This document shows positions 1 to 11,982 of a stretch of DNA of 64,000 nt, piece after piece. Each line of letters starts with the position of its first letter. Positions within the stretch are counted from its first letter, which is position 1. The position numbers were made by a program, and so were the translations under genes. This DNA comes from Filosporella fistucella (taxonomy: Eukaryota; Ascomycota; Leotiomycetes; Helotiales): positions 868,001-932,000 of the forward strand of contig JAQJZZ010000001.1 of NCBI GenBank assembly GCA_030077755.1. Direction: 5' to 3'. The notes below the pieces were generated by a model. It had not been told where the DNA came from. It worked only from the letters and a program-made list of their open reading frames with translations, and made no database searches.

Positions 1-1049
1 ATATATCCCAATTTGCCTTTGGCTATGGTTAATGCTGGAGTCATTAAGTCGTCTGCATATAGCTTGTGGTTGAACGATCTTCGTAAGTTAATTTCTGGCG
101 TACAATACACCTCTAACATTGAGCAGAATCAAGCACAGGATCTATACTCTTCGGTGGTATCGATACAGAGAAATACGTTGGGGATCTTGTATCCATCCAA
201 GTATATCCCACATCCCGAAGTGGCCGAGTAACTTCATTCACTGTAGCTTTCACATCGCTTTCTGCTACAAGCTCTTCAGGAACTGATCAGCTTACACCAT
301 CCAATTATGCTGAAGCTGCAATCTTGGATTCTGGAACAACCATTACTCTCCTTCCAAACGATGTTGCCGCAGCTGTGTATGAAGAGCTTGGAGCTACTGT
401 ATCGAGACAGCTTGGTGCTGTTGTGGTTCCTTGTGATCTGGCAAAGAATACTGGTACTTTGAATTATGGATTTGGAGGACCTGGTGGCCCAACCATCAAA
501 GTCGCAGTCTCTGACCTGGTCTTACCACTTACCCTTACCAATGGTCGAACTCCTACATATACCAACGGTCAAACCGCTTGCCAGCTCGGTATTCAAGCTG
601 CCGGCCAACTTCCAGTCTTGTTCGGAGATACCTTCCTTCGATCTGCGTATGTTGTCTATGATTTGGATAACAATCGTATCGCTTTGGCTCAAACCGACTT
701 CAATGCTACAGGCTCCAACATAGTTCCATTTGCTAGCTCTGGGGCACCAATACCAAGTGCTTCCACCGCTGCAGGTCAGGCACAAGTTACGCAAACTGCA
801 AGCGGAGTTCCAAGAGTCAGCGGGCCAGTCGGAACTGCAACTGGAACAGATGCTGCGACATTCAATCCTACTGCGACTGGTCTCAGTGCTGCCAGTGGAT
901 TTGCAAGCAATCCTACTAGTTCTTCGACTTCCGGCAAGAAGAATGCTGGTAATGCAGGCCCGGAGCCATTTGCTTGGTCTCGAGTGCTCATTACTGGTGT
1001 GACTGTTGCTCTGATGGGCGTTGGTGGTGGACTCTTTGTTTGGATATAA
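1..1049 (+). CDS. Yapsin-like GPI-anchored aspartic protease, 3' part
   Basis: This is the C-terminal part of a pepsin-family (A1) aspartic endopeptidase; the gene enters from before the window. The frame runs from base 1, skips a 44-nt intron at about 83-126, and continues to a stop at 1047-1049. Joining at that intron restores the family segment STGSILFGGIDTEKY. The second catalytic Asp lies in ILDSGTTITLLP (about 318-353), followed by the C-terminal lobe ending in LFGDTFLRSAYVVYDLDNN. The last ~90 residues are Ser/Thr/Gly-rich and end in a small-residue site followed by a hydrophobic tail running to the stop, as in GPI-anchored yapsins. The product is therefore expected at the plasma membrane or cell wall, where such proteases process surface proteins. 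The first catalytic Asp and the signal peptide lie outside the window. Confidence 0.9.
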
Positions 1050-1481
1050 TTGAGAATGGACTGCTATGAATTCTAGCAGCAATGCAAGTTCATTTGTACT
1101 TGATTTCATGCATTTCTCGGCGTTGGGTTAATGAAACTAGAGTATGGATACATCTGGGTGAGGCATCTGTTGGCATATCAGATCTAGAAGCAACAGAGTG
1201 GCACACAGTACGAACAAAGGAATTGAATTCGTTGATAACGCTACAGTAATTGTGCAATATTATGGAGAATTATGAACGAACTGTGCTGCTGGTAGGTAAT
1301 GTTCTGTATGCCATATCACGTGGCGATAAGGATATCTTTATCTCCCACGTCCTGCCTGGTGAGCCTATGGTCTCGGAGCTTCTCACTCCTCAACTTTCTG
1401 CATACAAACAGGGCGTCATCGAGTGACTGGCCCTCTGATACATCGACCACATCTCCCGGAAGTATACTCACCGCACACACC
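1050..1481. other. Intergenic, no gene seen
   Basis: This stretch holds the 3' region of the protease gene and the 5' region of the next gene. I see no coding frame supported by family features and no recognisable regulatory element. An upstream in-frame extension of the next ORF begins at 1299, but I did not use it because the later ATG has the better context. Confidence 0.5.
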
Positions 1482-2318
1482 ATGTCTGCTGCAGAATCGA
1501 TACCAACCTCTCCAGCTCCAGGCAAAGATCCACCAAACCTCAACCCACCTACTACCTCACCCTCTTCCTCATTCAAGCCTCACTCCCCTTCCTCCCTCTC
1601 GATGCCACCTCCTCCTCTTCCAACTCTCCAAACAACATCTACATCCATATCTCATCTTACAGGCGAAAGCACGCTCAAACCACGACCTCCATTCACACCA
1701 TTCTTCACGCTCGTCAACGATTTAAGTTCTGGGACACAGAATACATTTCATCCAAAGATTCACTATTTATTTAGTGACGACGATGATTCTCTTCTGACGG
1801 ACACGCTACTACAAACACTCTCTGCCAATCAAAACGTTGCGTCTGCGTCCATTCAACAGCCTAGCGAAACTGGTTCCTCGAGCTCTAGCGCTATGTTACC
1901 TCCGCAGAGTAAAGACAAGGGGAGGGGCAAACCCAAAGAGGCTATGAGGAGGAGAGAAGAGAGGGTGGTGATCGTGGATATTAATGAGGATGGGAGTGGA
2001 GTCAAGGCTATCAGCAGCTTAAATCCTACTTGGCAGGTTCTCAACGCTGGTGTAGAGAATGCGCCTACATGGGAAGGAGATTTGGGAGATGATGAAAATG
2101 GGCTGATGCTTAGGATTGAAGGGGTAAGTGTTGAGCGGTATGAAGAGGCGGAGAAGCAGAAGGGGAGTGGGGTCCTAGGAGACGAGGAGGTAAACGCTTT
2201 GGTGGATGGATTTGAGAAGAGAATGGCTGTTTTGAGAGGAGTGGTCGGTGCTGTGGGAGAGGCGGATGCTGGCCCGGATGAAGGGGAGTGCGGAAAGAGA
2301 GAGAAAGAGGAGGTTTGA
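1482..2318 (+). CDS. Conserved hypothetical protein (unknown function)
   Basis: This is an uninterrupted frame of 278 residues. I chose the ATG at 1482 (context ACCATGTC) over an in-frame ATG at 1299, whose extra ~61 residues look like translated 5' UTR. The first ~75 residues are Pro/Ser/Thr-rich and disordered. A folded-looking segment follows (FFTLVNDLSSGTQNTFHPKI, then an acidic DDDD stretch), then a basic linker (KDKGRGKPKEAMRRREER). The C-terminal half has the pattern VVIVDINEDGSGVKAISSL and a Glu-rich helical tail. I do not recognise a named domain. The order of low-complexity N-terminus, acidic patch and charged tail suggests a cytosolic or nuclear protein, but no function can be assigned from the sequence. 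Confidence 0.65.
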   Translation: MSAAESIPTSPAPGKDPPNLNPPTTSPSSSFKPHSPSSLSMPPPPLPTLQTTSTSISHLTGESTLKPRPPFTPFFTLVNDLSSGTQNTFHPKIHYLFSDDDDSLLTDTLLQTLSANQNVASASIQQPSETGSSSSSAMLPPQSKDKGRGKPKEAMRRREERVVIVDINEDGSGVKAISSLNPTWQVLNAGVENAPTWEGDLGDDENGLMLRIEGVSVERYEEAEKQKGSGVLGDEEVNALVDGFEKRMAVLRGVVGAVGEADAGPDEGECGKREKEEV

Positions 2319-3020
2319 AGATGGGTCTGGGTTATTATAAGAGATGGAAATCGGGTCGGAAGGGAACGGCATATACTAGACTTCCAGGAGTCACGGATCG
2401 CGCACAGGTGGGTACGATGAGGGTGTAACTGGTATAGTGCTACGGATTACGGCATTCGACAGACCTCCGAATACAGCATCAGAACGGCTCGACGCCATAT
2501 TATTCGGCTCACAAGGCCAGAACGCATGGCGTTATATTGGGGTGTCGGATTCAGGCGTCAATACAGGCTATCATACAGGGTACTGTGGGCAAGGAGTTTC
2601 TAGGTCTATAGGTCTCCAGTAATGGTGTAAAATGGTTGGATTCTGGAATATATTTTGTGTCTATATAATTTCCCCTCTTGTTTCCAAGCCTCACTTTGGC
2701 CATATTTTTAATTTTCTGACAAGCCAAAGCATTTCGCTTGCCTTCTAGTTTTCAAAATCATAGTCCCATTTCTTTCATATCTATGAGCCCAAAAATTCTC
2801 CGTACATCTCGAGAGCGAGATCTATGTCAAGAGCACAAGTGCTACAGTGTAGCATCTGAGTCCAAAATGAAATGTTGTTGGCGCAAGTTCTGCATTAGCT
2901 CTCGAAAATTGTTGACTTGCTTTGACTTAATGGTTATGCCAGCATGATTCCTCGCTACTCACTGCATCGAAACAGCGAGACCGTCTCCTGCAAAATCCTT
3001 TGCTATAATAGTCTTTCTAT
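2319..3020. other. Intergenic between convergent genes, no gene seen
   Basis: The genes on either side converge here. Only short frames occur, without family motifs, signal peptides or splice structure. I see no repeats or RNA genes. Confidence 0.5.
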
Positions 3021-4397
3021 TCATATAACCAACTGAGGTGTGCTTGTCCCAGGGGTACTACAAACCGAAGCCGAAGCCGGTACCGCGAACCATCCTTGAG
3101 TTGGCAACTTGACAGAGACAATCTCTTCCAAATCTAGAGCAAGAAGGTTACAGTATCTGTCGAGGTCGAGATCATTCGGCCCTTCGCCCCAGGGCTTTGA
3201 CACAATTACATCATTAGTTTTCTCAGTGGTAAAAACTTAGAGTCTTTGCTGTTGAAACGAAAAGGAGGACAAACATTTTCAATTTCTAGCCCTACTTCAG
3301 CTAAGGCAAAAAGCGCATACGCGGTCAGCATGGTAACACCAATGCTCCACCATCGCAGCTCTCTCCAAAGCTGACTTGGCAATCCAATTACGAATATCCA
3401 TACAATCCTCGATATGGCAATATTGTATCCCAATGGGATGGGAGTACGCAATAGCCTCTCACAGGCAGATACAATTGCTGTAAGTCCATCTACATGAGTC
3501 AGGAGATGTGTATATACCTGGGGATCCATGTTCGTTGTCAAATGAGCGTGTTCGATATAACTACTCATGTATAGAGTAACAGTTATTGGGTGGTTAGCAG
3601 CAGTGTATGGATACTGTGGTCTCAGTCAGCTCGATCTATTTTTATTTTTACATCTCACAAATATTCTGGGACGGCCTTCTCTGTGCTAAGGGAATTGAGA
3701 GAAGAGGGATGCATCATAAATAGAAACGACACTCACATTAGGTAAATATCTCAACAGTTCCCTGAGCTGTATACAACTATCCCAATCCCTCTGATCACGA
3801 AGATGATGTTTCAGCGCTACAGCCAAGATATGAGGACATTGAACAGCAAGCCTCTTACCCTGAAGCGACAGCTCTTCATCGCCTTCATGATCACAAGCGT
3901 CAGGGACATGTATCCAAATGGTCCTTGCGAACGACCTTGAAAGAGTTGATAGCCTATCCCATTGGATACGACCATCCCACCACCGGTTATACGAAGCTTG
4001 CATTCGGAACGAAATCGCAAGACCTACAATGAACCTGAATGTTTTTTGTAAGCGACTAGATAGGGTTTGGAAATGTCTGGAGCGCTCTCACCCGAAAACG
4101 GGGAATAGGATGGGTGATTTCAACGAGAGTTCATCGCCTAGAAACCTGGATGCTGAGCAAACTGCTAGAGAAATTACGCCTGATAGGAGGATCTATATGA
4201 ATGAATTTATCTTCTCTTCTCTTGTACCCTCATTCAACCCAAGATTGAGGAAAAACTACCTGCGGAACAATCTTCACAAATATCCCACCTTTCCACCGTA
4301 GCGAATAGGGTACCCATCTTGAGCGTCTCCGCCGCTCTCGTTGATCTGCATGCCAACCTTGCAGGAAGGCGTATTGGTGATGATGTTGGGATCGCAT
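3021..4397 (-). CDS. Bestrophin-type anion channel (UPF0187/RFP-TM family)
   Basis: Bestrophins form multimeric membrane anion channels. The five-exon model on the minus strand is 4397-4260, 4192-4092, 4034-3737, 3613-3275 and 3194-3021, giving 1050 nt and 349 residues; every junction keeps frame. Family features appear in order: the entry motif RWKGGIFVKIVPQ, a hydrophobic first membrane segment (ILLSGVISLAVC), and a second leading into FIVGLAISFRMQASYNRWWDGR, the bestrophin signature. Then come SFARTIWIH, the CERLLRTPIPLGYNIAISR segment, two further membrane segments, and the acidic ENPWGEGPNDLDLDRY motif near the C-terminus. Introns are 67, 57, 123 and 80 nt. The first membrane segment is encoded by a 101-nt exon flanked by stops in every naive frame, so automatic ORF calling breaks this gene, although it appears intact. 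Confidence 0.88.
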
Positions 4398-5851
4398 ATT
4401 GCTTTTTCCACGAACAGATTATAGTTGGACCTTGATTCTACGAGAACATGTAGGAAATTTGAAAACTTACTATAGTATCCCTGAAAGAAGGGCATCCTGG
4501 GAGAGAAATTTGTGCCAAGCTCCGAGGTAGATTTAGATTATGGTATTTCGTCATAACAGGCCATGTGTTATCAGACCACTTTGGAGGCGAAATATTTATT
4601 TGGGAGAATATTCTTTGGAGTATTTATTTGTGCTGATTCGTATATTTGGTATAGTTTTCTAACGCGAAATTGTCATAGAGAAAAGGAGTATATCGAATAT
4701 CTTAGCTTTTATAAAATAAATTATTTAATTTTAATTTTCTTTAAATTTAAGTTATTTTGAGATTATTTGAAAGTATACTCGTTTTTAAGACTTTATACAA
4801 AATAGAAAAGTTATTTCAAGCTTTAAACTTTTGAAAATAGCTTAAAAGTCTAATCGAAAATTTTGAGATTAACTATTCAAATTGTCTTACCTGAACCTGA
4901 AAAGCACAAATATACTTTGTCAGGTATATTTCACTTGATTTGTTTATTACAAAGGTGGACAATCTTACTTTATTACTATCGACTTGGAAATTGAGGACAA
5001 TCTTTCGTTTTTTTTATTGTCGTCAAACCCTTCACCGTCGTCGAATCCGCCAATTGTTCCTCCACCTCTTCTCCAAATTCTCACCTAATGCCCTGAATGT
5101 AACCCATCAAAGCCGAGCCAGGCTCTATCTCCGGAATCAAGCCGGAGCTACCCCGGCCGACTGTGGAAATCGCGTTCCTTGGGTTTCCTCCAATGCTTGA
5201 TGTCGAACAGTCAAGATGATGGGTGTGGAGTTAAGATCGGATCCGAGGGAGATAGTTATACCGGGCCCGGGATAGCTGTTGTTTAGAGAGGGAAGGAACT
5301 AGGAGGTTATCTTCCCTCGACATCAATTTCCATTGTGAACTTGACATTTCGTAATATGTTTGGCTTTCTTACAGTTCTCTTCGAACTCAATAAACAGCTG
5401 GTCAACCTAAATTAGCCCCTCGAAGCGCCTCGTCCCGACCCCCGCCCGCTCGAAACAAGTCACTCCTCACCGGTCCACAGCCTCTTCCACCCGCAACTCT
5501 ATTCCACCCATCTACACATTTATCCGCAGAATGATTCAGCTCAGCCTTCCATTTGCTAGGTATAACTTGATTCTGTGACGCTCTCAGCCTGTTTTTACTA
5601 TGCGTTCCAGTGTGTCGGGTCGAATGATCCTTGGGGTAGGGGGCTGTGAGCGCGCGCATCCTTGGCCAATTATGGGCTATGTGTGGATGCCAACATTGTG
5701 TGTGGCAACTCAGCCAGTAGGCCGCATAGATATATGCTTACTTCTTTATTTTGTGTCCCTACATGCTTTCCAATTTTCCTGTTCCGTTGTTGTGTTTCTA
5801 TGTGGCCTTTTTGTTTGTTTCTGAGCTCGATTTCCGTATTGTTTGACTGGA
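4398..5851. other. Intergenic with AT-rich island, likely promoter of the NLR gene
   Basis: Between the divergent bestrophin and NLR genes lies a strongly AT-rich stretch (about 4560-4960), then a GC-richer part (about 5030-5700) directly before the first exon of the NLR. No frame has family support. The GC-rich part probably contains the promoter and 5' UTR of the NLR gene; that is inference from position only. Confidence 0.45.
4560..4960. repeat. AT-rich island, possible RIP-degraded remnant
   Basis: About 400 bases are dominated by A and T with many TTTTA/TAAAA runs, in contrast to flanking DNA. This is the look of sequence damaged by repeat-induced point mutation, but no transposon protein, terminal repeat or second copy can be seen in the window. 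It may also simply be an AT-rich spacer. Confidence 0.35.
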
Positions 5852-8800
5852 ATGAGAGGCAAAATGGGAGTAAGTTGATCGTCCTTATTTTTCAGATCAT
5901 TTCAAACCAAGCTCTTACCTCTAACACAATATACTGATCTCGTTTTCCTGTCTAGATATTTAGAAGACGCAGCCCAATTCCCACAACCCCAGTCCCTTCA
6001 ACTTCCACTTCTTCTGATCTTCCAGAGCGTTCAGGAAAATGGGGTCTTTTTCCTCTGAACAATGTAAAACCTCGTGCAAGCTCGGACTCAGGGCCATATT
6101 TCCCTATAGATATCGTGGCGATTCATGGTATTACAGGCGACGCATACACGACGTGGACAGCTGCGAATAATCATTTCTGGCTGCAAGATAGTCTGCCCAA
6201 GGAATTCCCTGGTGCTAGAATATTTTCATACGGATACCCAGCGGATGTATTTATGAGTCTTGGAACGGGGAAAATCGATCAATTTGCGGAGGACTTGTTA
6301 GGGCTTTTGTATTCCGAGCGGACTACCAGGGAGGTCAGTTCTCGGTATTTTCATGACTAGCTTCAATGCTGATGTGCACTAGGAAAAGCGTAGACCTATC
6401 ATATTCATATGCCATAGTATGGGTGGTATAATTGTGAAGAAAGTATGTTCACTCTCTTTATTCTCGATTGCCAATCTCATTAAAACAGGCCCTCGTCAAT
6501 ACAGTCCTAGATCCACGCTACAAGTCTATACGGAAGTCCGTGACCACAATTCTATTCCTCTCTACCCCTCACCGCGGATCCAAGTCTGCAGATCTACTCG
6601 AAGTCATCGGCCAAATCGCCAATGTTTCCACACTAGGTACAATGACACTTGTTCGAACGGATTTAGTTAAGGCTCTGCGAAGAGATTCCGAGATCTTGTC
6701 GAGGATTGCGACGGACTTTAGACATCAGAGTTCGGACTACGTGATTTACTCTTTTGTAGAGCAGGAGATTACCCCGCCTCTGAAAATCAGGGTAAGTTCC
6801 AACATTCTCGCCAGCCTCCAAATTTGCTGAAGAGAATCTTTTTTCCTGCTAATTGCTGACTTTGCCTGTTAGATTGTAGATGAACTTAGTGCCTACCTCA
6901 ATGTAAGCAAGGAAGTTCCTATTCCAATGCAAGGATGCAATCACCAAAATATATGTCGATTTTCAAGTGAGAAAGAATTGGGCTACACACGAATTAGAGG
7001 GGCATTAAGAGAGGCTGCCAATAATGCAATTTTTAGTTAGTTGATCTTTTGATACCTTAAATACAATATCCTATCTCTATTTCCAAGGACCTATATTCTG
7101 ACTTCTTTCATTGTAGAACTGACAACTGATTTCACCGAGGAAGACATTCGTACGTTTCCCCCCTTTCTTCTTTCAAGCATACCACTTGCAAAAGATCATT
7201 AATCACCTCAATAGCATGTCTCCACTCTCTCTCCTTCCCTACCTACGCTCTCCAAACAACCCCTCACACGAAAACCTGCACCTGGATCCACACCCATCCC
7301 CTCTTCCTCAGTTGGTATCGATTCAATGAATCAACCACATCTCTCCTCTACCTTAAAGGCCACCCAGGAACCGGCAAATCAACCATGCTATCCTACCTCT
7401 ACAACCACTTTTCCACATCACCCTCTCTCCAATCCGGCGACGCAGTTCTCTATTTCGCATTCCAAGGATCTGGATCTTTCCTCCAACGCTCAGAAATAGG
7501 CATGTTGAGAAGTTTAGTGCAACAACTATACACACAAAATCTGAACGCGAGAGCTAGAATTTTTGCGGCTTATGAGGAGAAGAAGAGGGTGTTTGGTGAG
7601 CAGGGGACAGATTGGGAGTGGGGTGTTGTGGAACTTAGGGGATTGCTGGAGGAGTCTCTGCTTGCGGAGAAGGGAGAGAGAGAAATCTGGATTTTTGTGG
7701 ATGCGCTTGATGAGGCTGTAGATGAAAGGGGAAAGGCTGCTGAAGGATTAGTGCGTTTCTTTGGAGGTTTGGGTGAGAAGCTGGCTGCTAGAGAAGTTAG
7801 CGAGGGAGGGAAGACGAGGATTTGTCTCTCTTGTAGACATTACCCTGTTATTGCTGCTAGTAAGGGAATAAGTATAAGTATGGAAGAAGAGAATGAAGGA
7901 GATGTAAGGGCGTATGTTGATGATATATTGAGTACCGGTATTGATGACTGGGCACTTGAATCAAGCGAGAAGAGAACGGAGTTGGTTGAAACTATCGTGA
8001 AGAAAGCAGCTGGCTTATTCCTCTGGCTCAACTTCACCCTGCCCCGCTTAACCGAGAACCTGAACGATGGGGTGTTCTCTTTCGACGCAGCAAAGGATGT
8101 TATAGAAAACCAATCTAATGATTTGAATCTTCTGTACACAGAGATTATAAACAGGGATGTCAAACCCGCGTTGAGAGAAAAATCACTTCTGTTCATGCAG
8201 TGGGTCTCTCTAGCAGAGAGACCATTGAGGGTACAAGAAATGAGGTATGCGATGGTGTTGGGTGAAAAGACGTTTGACTTTGGAAATGCGACATGTGAGG
8301 AAATGGAAGAGTTTGTGCCGGAGGATAAGAGGATGGAGAGGCTTGTGAAGAGTCTATCAGGGGGGCTGGCCGAGGTGAGAAAGCAGGACGGAGGCGGGAT
8401 TATCCAGTTGTTTCATCAGACTGTGCGAGAATTCATGCGCGAAGGAGGGTTGAAGACTCTCCACCTGTTTTCATCCTCGCAGTTGTCAGAAGCAACTGAC
8501 AGGGAAATCGAGGCTTTAAGTGAGGAGCGTCTTAAGGTCGCTTGCTTCAATTATCTCCGACTCGATAGCATCCTGGGAAGAGTCAACTTCATTTCAGCAG
8601 GTGCTGTTGTCGACGAAGCTTTTGTTTCGTATGCTTCAAATTTTTTCCTCACGCATGCAGAAAGAGCTGAACAGCAAGGCTTTAAACAAGATGGATGGAT
8701 AAGAATGCTTGACAAATATCCGGATCCTGATATTCTTCGAAAGTTGAGGAACATCATGGTTGTTGTGAAAGCAAAAAAATGTCCAAATAGCGACACGACA

Positions 8801-10147
8801 TTACTTCATGTCGCTTGTATGTGGAACTTGGAGTCTGCAGTTGTCTACCTGCTAAATAGAGGAGCATTGATCGATGCAAGAGATTGGCATGGCCAAACAG
8901 CGCTGCATCATGCTGCGCGGTGGGGGTACGAAAACATTGTGAATTTATTATTGGACTCGGGCGCGGATATCGATGCAAAAAAGCCTGTAGACGCTTCTAA
9001 AGAGATCTATTTCTCCGCCAATACGCCATTGACCCTTGCAGCTAAAAATGGACACAATTCGGTGGTCCGATGTCTACTCAAAAGAGGGGCAGGTATGGAT
9101 GTACAGACTGGTGAATCTGGGACAGCTTTACAAGCAGCCATTGAGAGTGAAAACTTCACGCTTGCAAAGCTACTTGTCAATGCTGGAGCTGAGTTGAATA
9201 TCGAAGATGGCAAATATGGTACAGCTTTGCAAGCAGCTGCATACAAGTGCAATCACGAAGTTGTCAAGCTCTTGATTGAAAAAGGCGCCGACGTCAACTC
9301 AAAAAGCGGATACTATGGTTCTGCCTTGAATGCAGCAATATTTAGCTCAGGGCCGGAAAGAGATGCCATCATTGATCTTTTGTTCGATTCTGAGGCAGAT
9401 GTATCCATCCAAGGGGGCACGTACGGAAACGCGCTACAGACAGCCGTACAGAAGCATGACTTAGCTTTTGTTGAAATGCTTCTAGGCGGAGTTGACGTAA
9501 ATGCAACAGGCGGATACTATCACACGGCGCTCCAAGCTGCCTGTCAAACCTATAACCTGGAAATGATTCGGTTATTGGTAGACCATGGAGCAGATGTTAA
9601 TGCGCAAGGGGGGGAATATGGGACATCTCTCCAAGCAGCTGTAAACTATGGTGAGAAAGAGATTGTGCAGTATCTGTTAAGCAAAGGTGCATCAGTCAAT
9701 GCTCAAGGTGGAAAGTTTGGCTCAGCACTACAGGCAGCAGCAGCTGGATCTGCATTCTTTCCAGATCTTGTACCACTTTTGATTAAAAATGGTGCTAACA
9801 TCCAGGTGCAAGGCGGCTTTTTTGGCAACATGCTACAGGCGGCAGCTTATAGTGGTCATATGCCTACCATAAAGCTCTTTCTGGATGCTGGATTGGACAT
9901 CAACCAGTCCGGAGGAGAACATGGAAGTGTATTGCAGGCTGCGATGGCCTATTCTAAGCCTGATGCCATTTCGTATCTTTTGGATATGGGTGCAGATATA
10001 AATGCACAAGGGGGGAAACTAGGATGCGTATTGGCGGCAGCTAAGTTTCACAGAAGGGAGGATTTGATACCAATGCTTCTGGAACGAGGAGCGAAACTTG
10101 AACAACGAAGCAGTGGTCAAGAGAATGAGAAGAATAACATTGAATAA
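5852..10147 (+). CDS. Fungal NLR: SesB-like alpha/beta hydrolase - NACHT - ankyrin repeats
   Basis: This STAND/NLR-type protein probably acts in intracellular surveillance or heterokaryon incompatibility. The seven-exon model is 5852-5869, 5956-6333, 6383-6442, 6489-6791, 6873-7035, 7117-7149 and 7215-10147, giving 3888 nt and 1295 residues, all in phase. Residues ~45-250 form an alpha/beta hydrolase domain (DIVAIHGITGDAYTTW; nucleophile elbow CHSMGG with Ser144), the type called SesB in fungal NLRs. A linker (CLHSLSFPTY) leads to the NACHT domain, with P-loop GHPGTGKS at ~367-374 and Walker B IWIFVDALDE at ~476-485. From ~847 to the end are about a dozen ankyrin repeats; most later ones share the variant GxYGTALQAA. 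The first exon is tiny (18 nt), so the exact start is the weakest part; ATG 5864 is an alternative. Confidence 0.88.
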
Positions 10148-11982
10148 AGTGACACACCAAACAGAATGAAATATCTACAACTCGATTTTCAGTTACACTA
10201 TCGGCCTCTTTATAACATCAAGAGGTAATGAGAGGAGAGAAACTCTATTAAATCTGGTGAGCTTGAAAATCACGTGTACGTAGTCTCACGGATATGCGAC
10301 CACTTGGGTACTACGATTTCAGAGCAAATAGATCTAGAGGATTTATTTCAGAATATTCAAGCACCAGAGGTTCGTACTCGTAGCAGATTATTTGCCTTTG
10401 ATCCCTAGAACGCACTTCTGCTGGATCGTGTGGGCAAAATCACATGACTATGTACTTCTCGTGATGAGAATTTCCGGCACTCTCGATATCCTTTCCTATG
10501 CAGTCGAGACTATTACAATTCGAATGCGCTCTCTTGAATCTAGTACATCCGCATGAAGTAATTGTATTATCATGTGGTCCATTTATCGATGTTGCCTGAG
10601 ATCAACGATTAAAGAGACTTCTATCCAAGGTGCAGGACACCTTCAGGACTTATCGACTCCAAAATCCCTGTGGATCCAAGACTCAATGTATACCCCACCT
10701 CTTCAGTGACGTTGAATCAGGCTTCAGCGGAACAAACCTACGAGATCGCCCCTTCTAAATCAATAGTTCATCGGCAACAACTTTCGCCGCAGTTTTGCTG
10801 CGCCCCGACAGCTACGCACGAATGGCGATGAACTTATTGCGTTGCCTGAATGGCAAAAGCATGTCATCCAGGTTACAAGAGAGACAGCTCGTATGAGACG
10901 CGAGTTGTCGGTGATAGACAAGATGCGATGATGCATCTACGAGCTTCAACGAGCATCAGCAAGCACCATGTGGCGTACGGAAAGGACACCCAGATGACCA
11001 GGAAGGTGCCGAAGGCTGAAGAGCAGAACGATTCGGGTCGCAGAAGCAGAGACACTTGAACACTACATTGCCTTTACTACACCCGTTTTGCAATCGAACC
11101 ATTCCACCGCCTTGACTCTATGCAAGCCATCAATTGAGACAATAAAGCACTCGCTTTGCCTTGCCTGACATTGCCTGCTGCTGCTGATGCTGCTGGCCTT
11201 TCTCCGTATTGAGGCTCTCGATCATAGTCTCACTCAGGCGTTATCGTTATCCCACACCACCCTCACCGCATCTGGGTAATATCTTAGCTACAGAACACTG
11301 CAGTCGCACGACAGCCTGCACATTTTAACCTTCTCAAGCTCTTGTTTGCTTTGGTAAGATTCCAAAAATACCATTCATCGCCTCCCCACGACGCTCTTCT
11401 GCCACACTACAGCTTAGCTTGCCGCTCTGCTGGCCACTCATACACAACGAAGCCCCCTGAACTGTGGCTAAGCTGCACCATATCGATCCCTGGAATTCCG
11501 GTTGTCGTTGGGTACGGACGTTCCTGGCGCCGTTCGTCTAGACTGACACCGATCGCGTCTGGCGCTGGGCAGATCAATCCAAAAGGGCTGACCATCCTGA
11601 ACTTTCAAACTCCTTCTTCTCTCCTTTCAATCTCATTCACGACAACTTCGCATCGCCGATAATTCGAATTTCTTCCCAGGCAATTGGCACAGACTTGACG
11701 CCTCGTCCAACCTTCGATTTCCACGGCATTCAATTTAAAAAGAAAGAATTCGGCACATAAGATTACTCGGGTGCAGATCCTAAACCGAGCCTTTAGGGGT
11801 AACCTTGTCCAAGATGAGTGTATGTGCTTTGTTTCAACTTCAAATTTCGCGCGTTTGACTCGAGTGTTACACCTACATCTTTGCTTCTCCCTTCTCGATC
11901 TTCTGCCTCTGGCCGAGTCTACTTCTTCAAGTCATCTCGCAAAGTTACTCTGGTAGAAACTTTATATACAATACTAACAATT
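10148..11982. other. Long intergenic region upstream of syntaxin
   Basis: No coding frame here has family support. The right half (about 11100-11980) is pyrimidine-rich and probably contains the promoter and a long 5' leader of the syntaxin gene. A short GCTGCTGCTGATGCTGCTGG stretch near 11177 is a minor CTG-like repeat. I see no tRNA or transposon. Confidence 0.5.

Noticed and set aside
3918..4301. 127-residue plus-strand frame overlapping the bestrophin exons
   Set aside because: The minus strand carries family motifs with exact phase across four introns; the plus frame has none.
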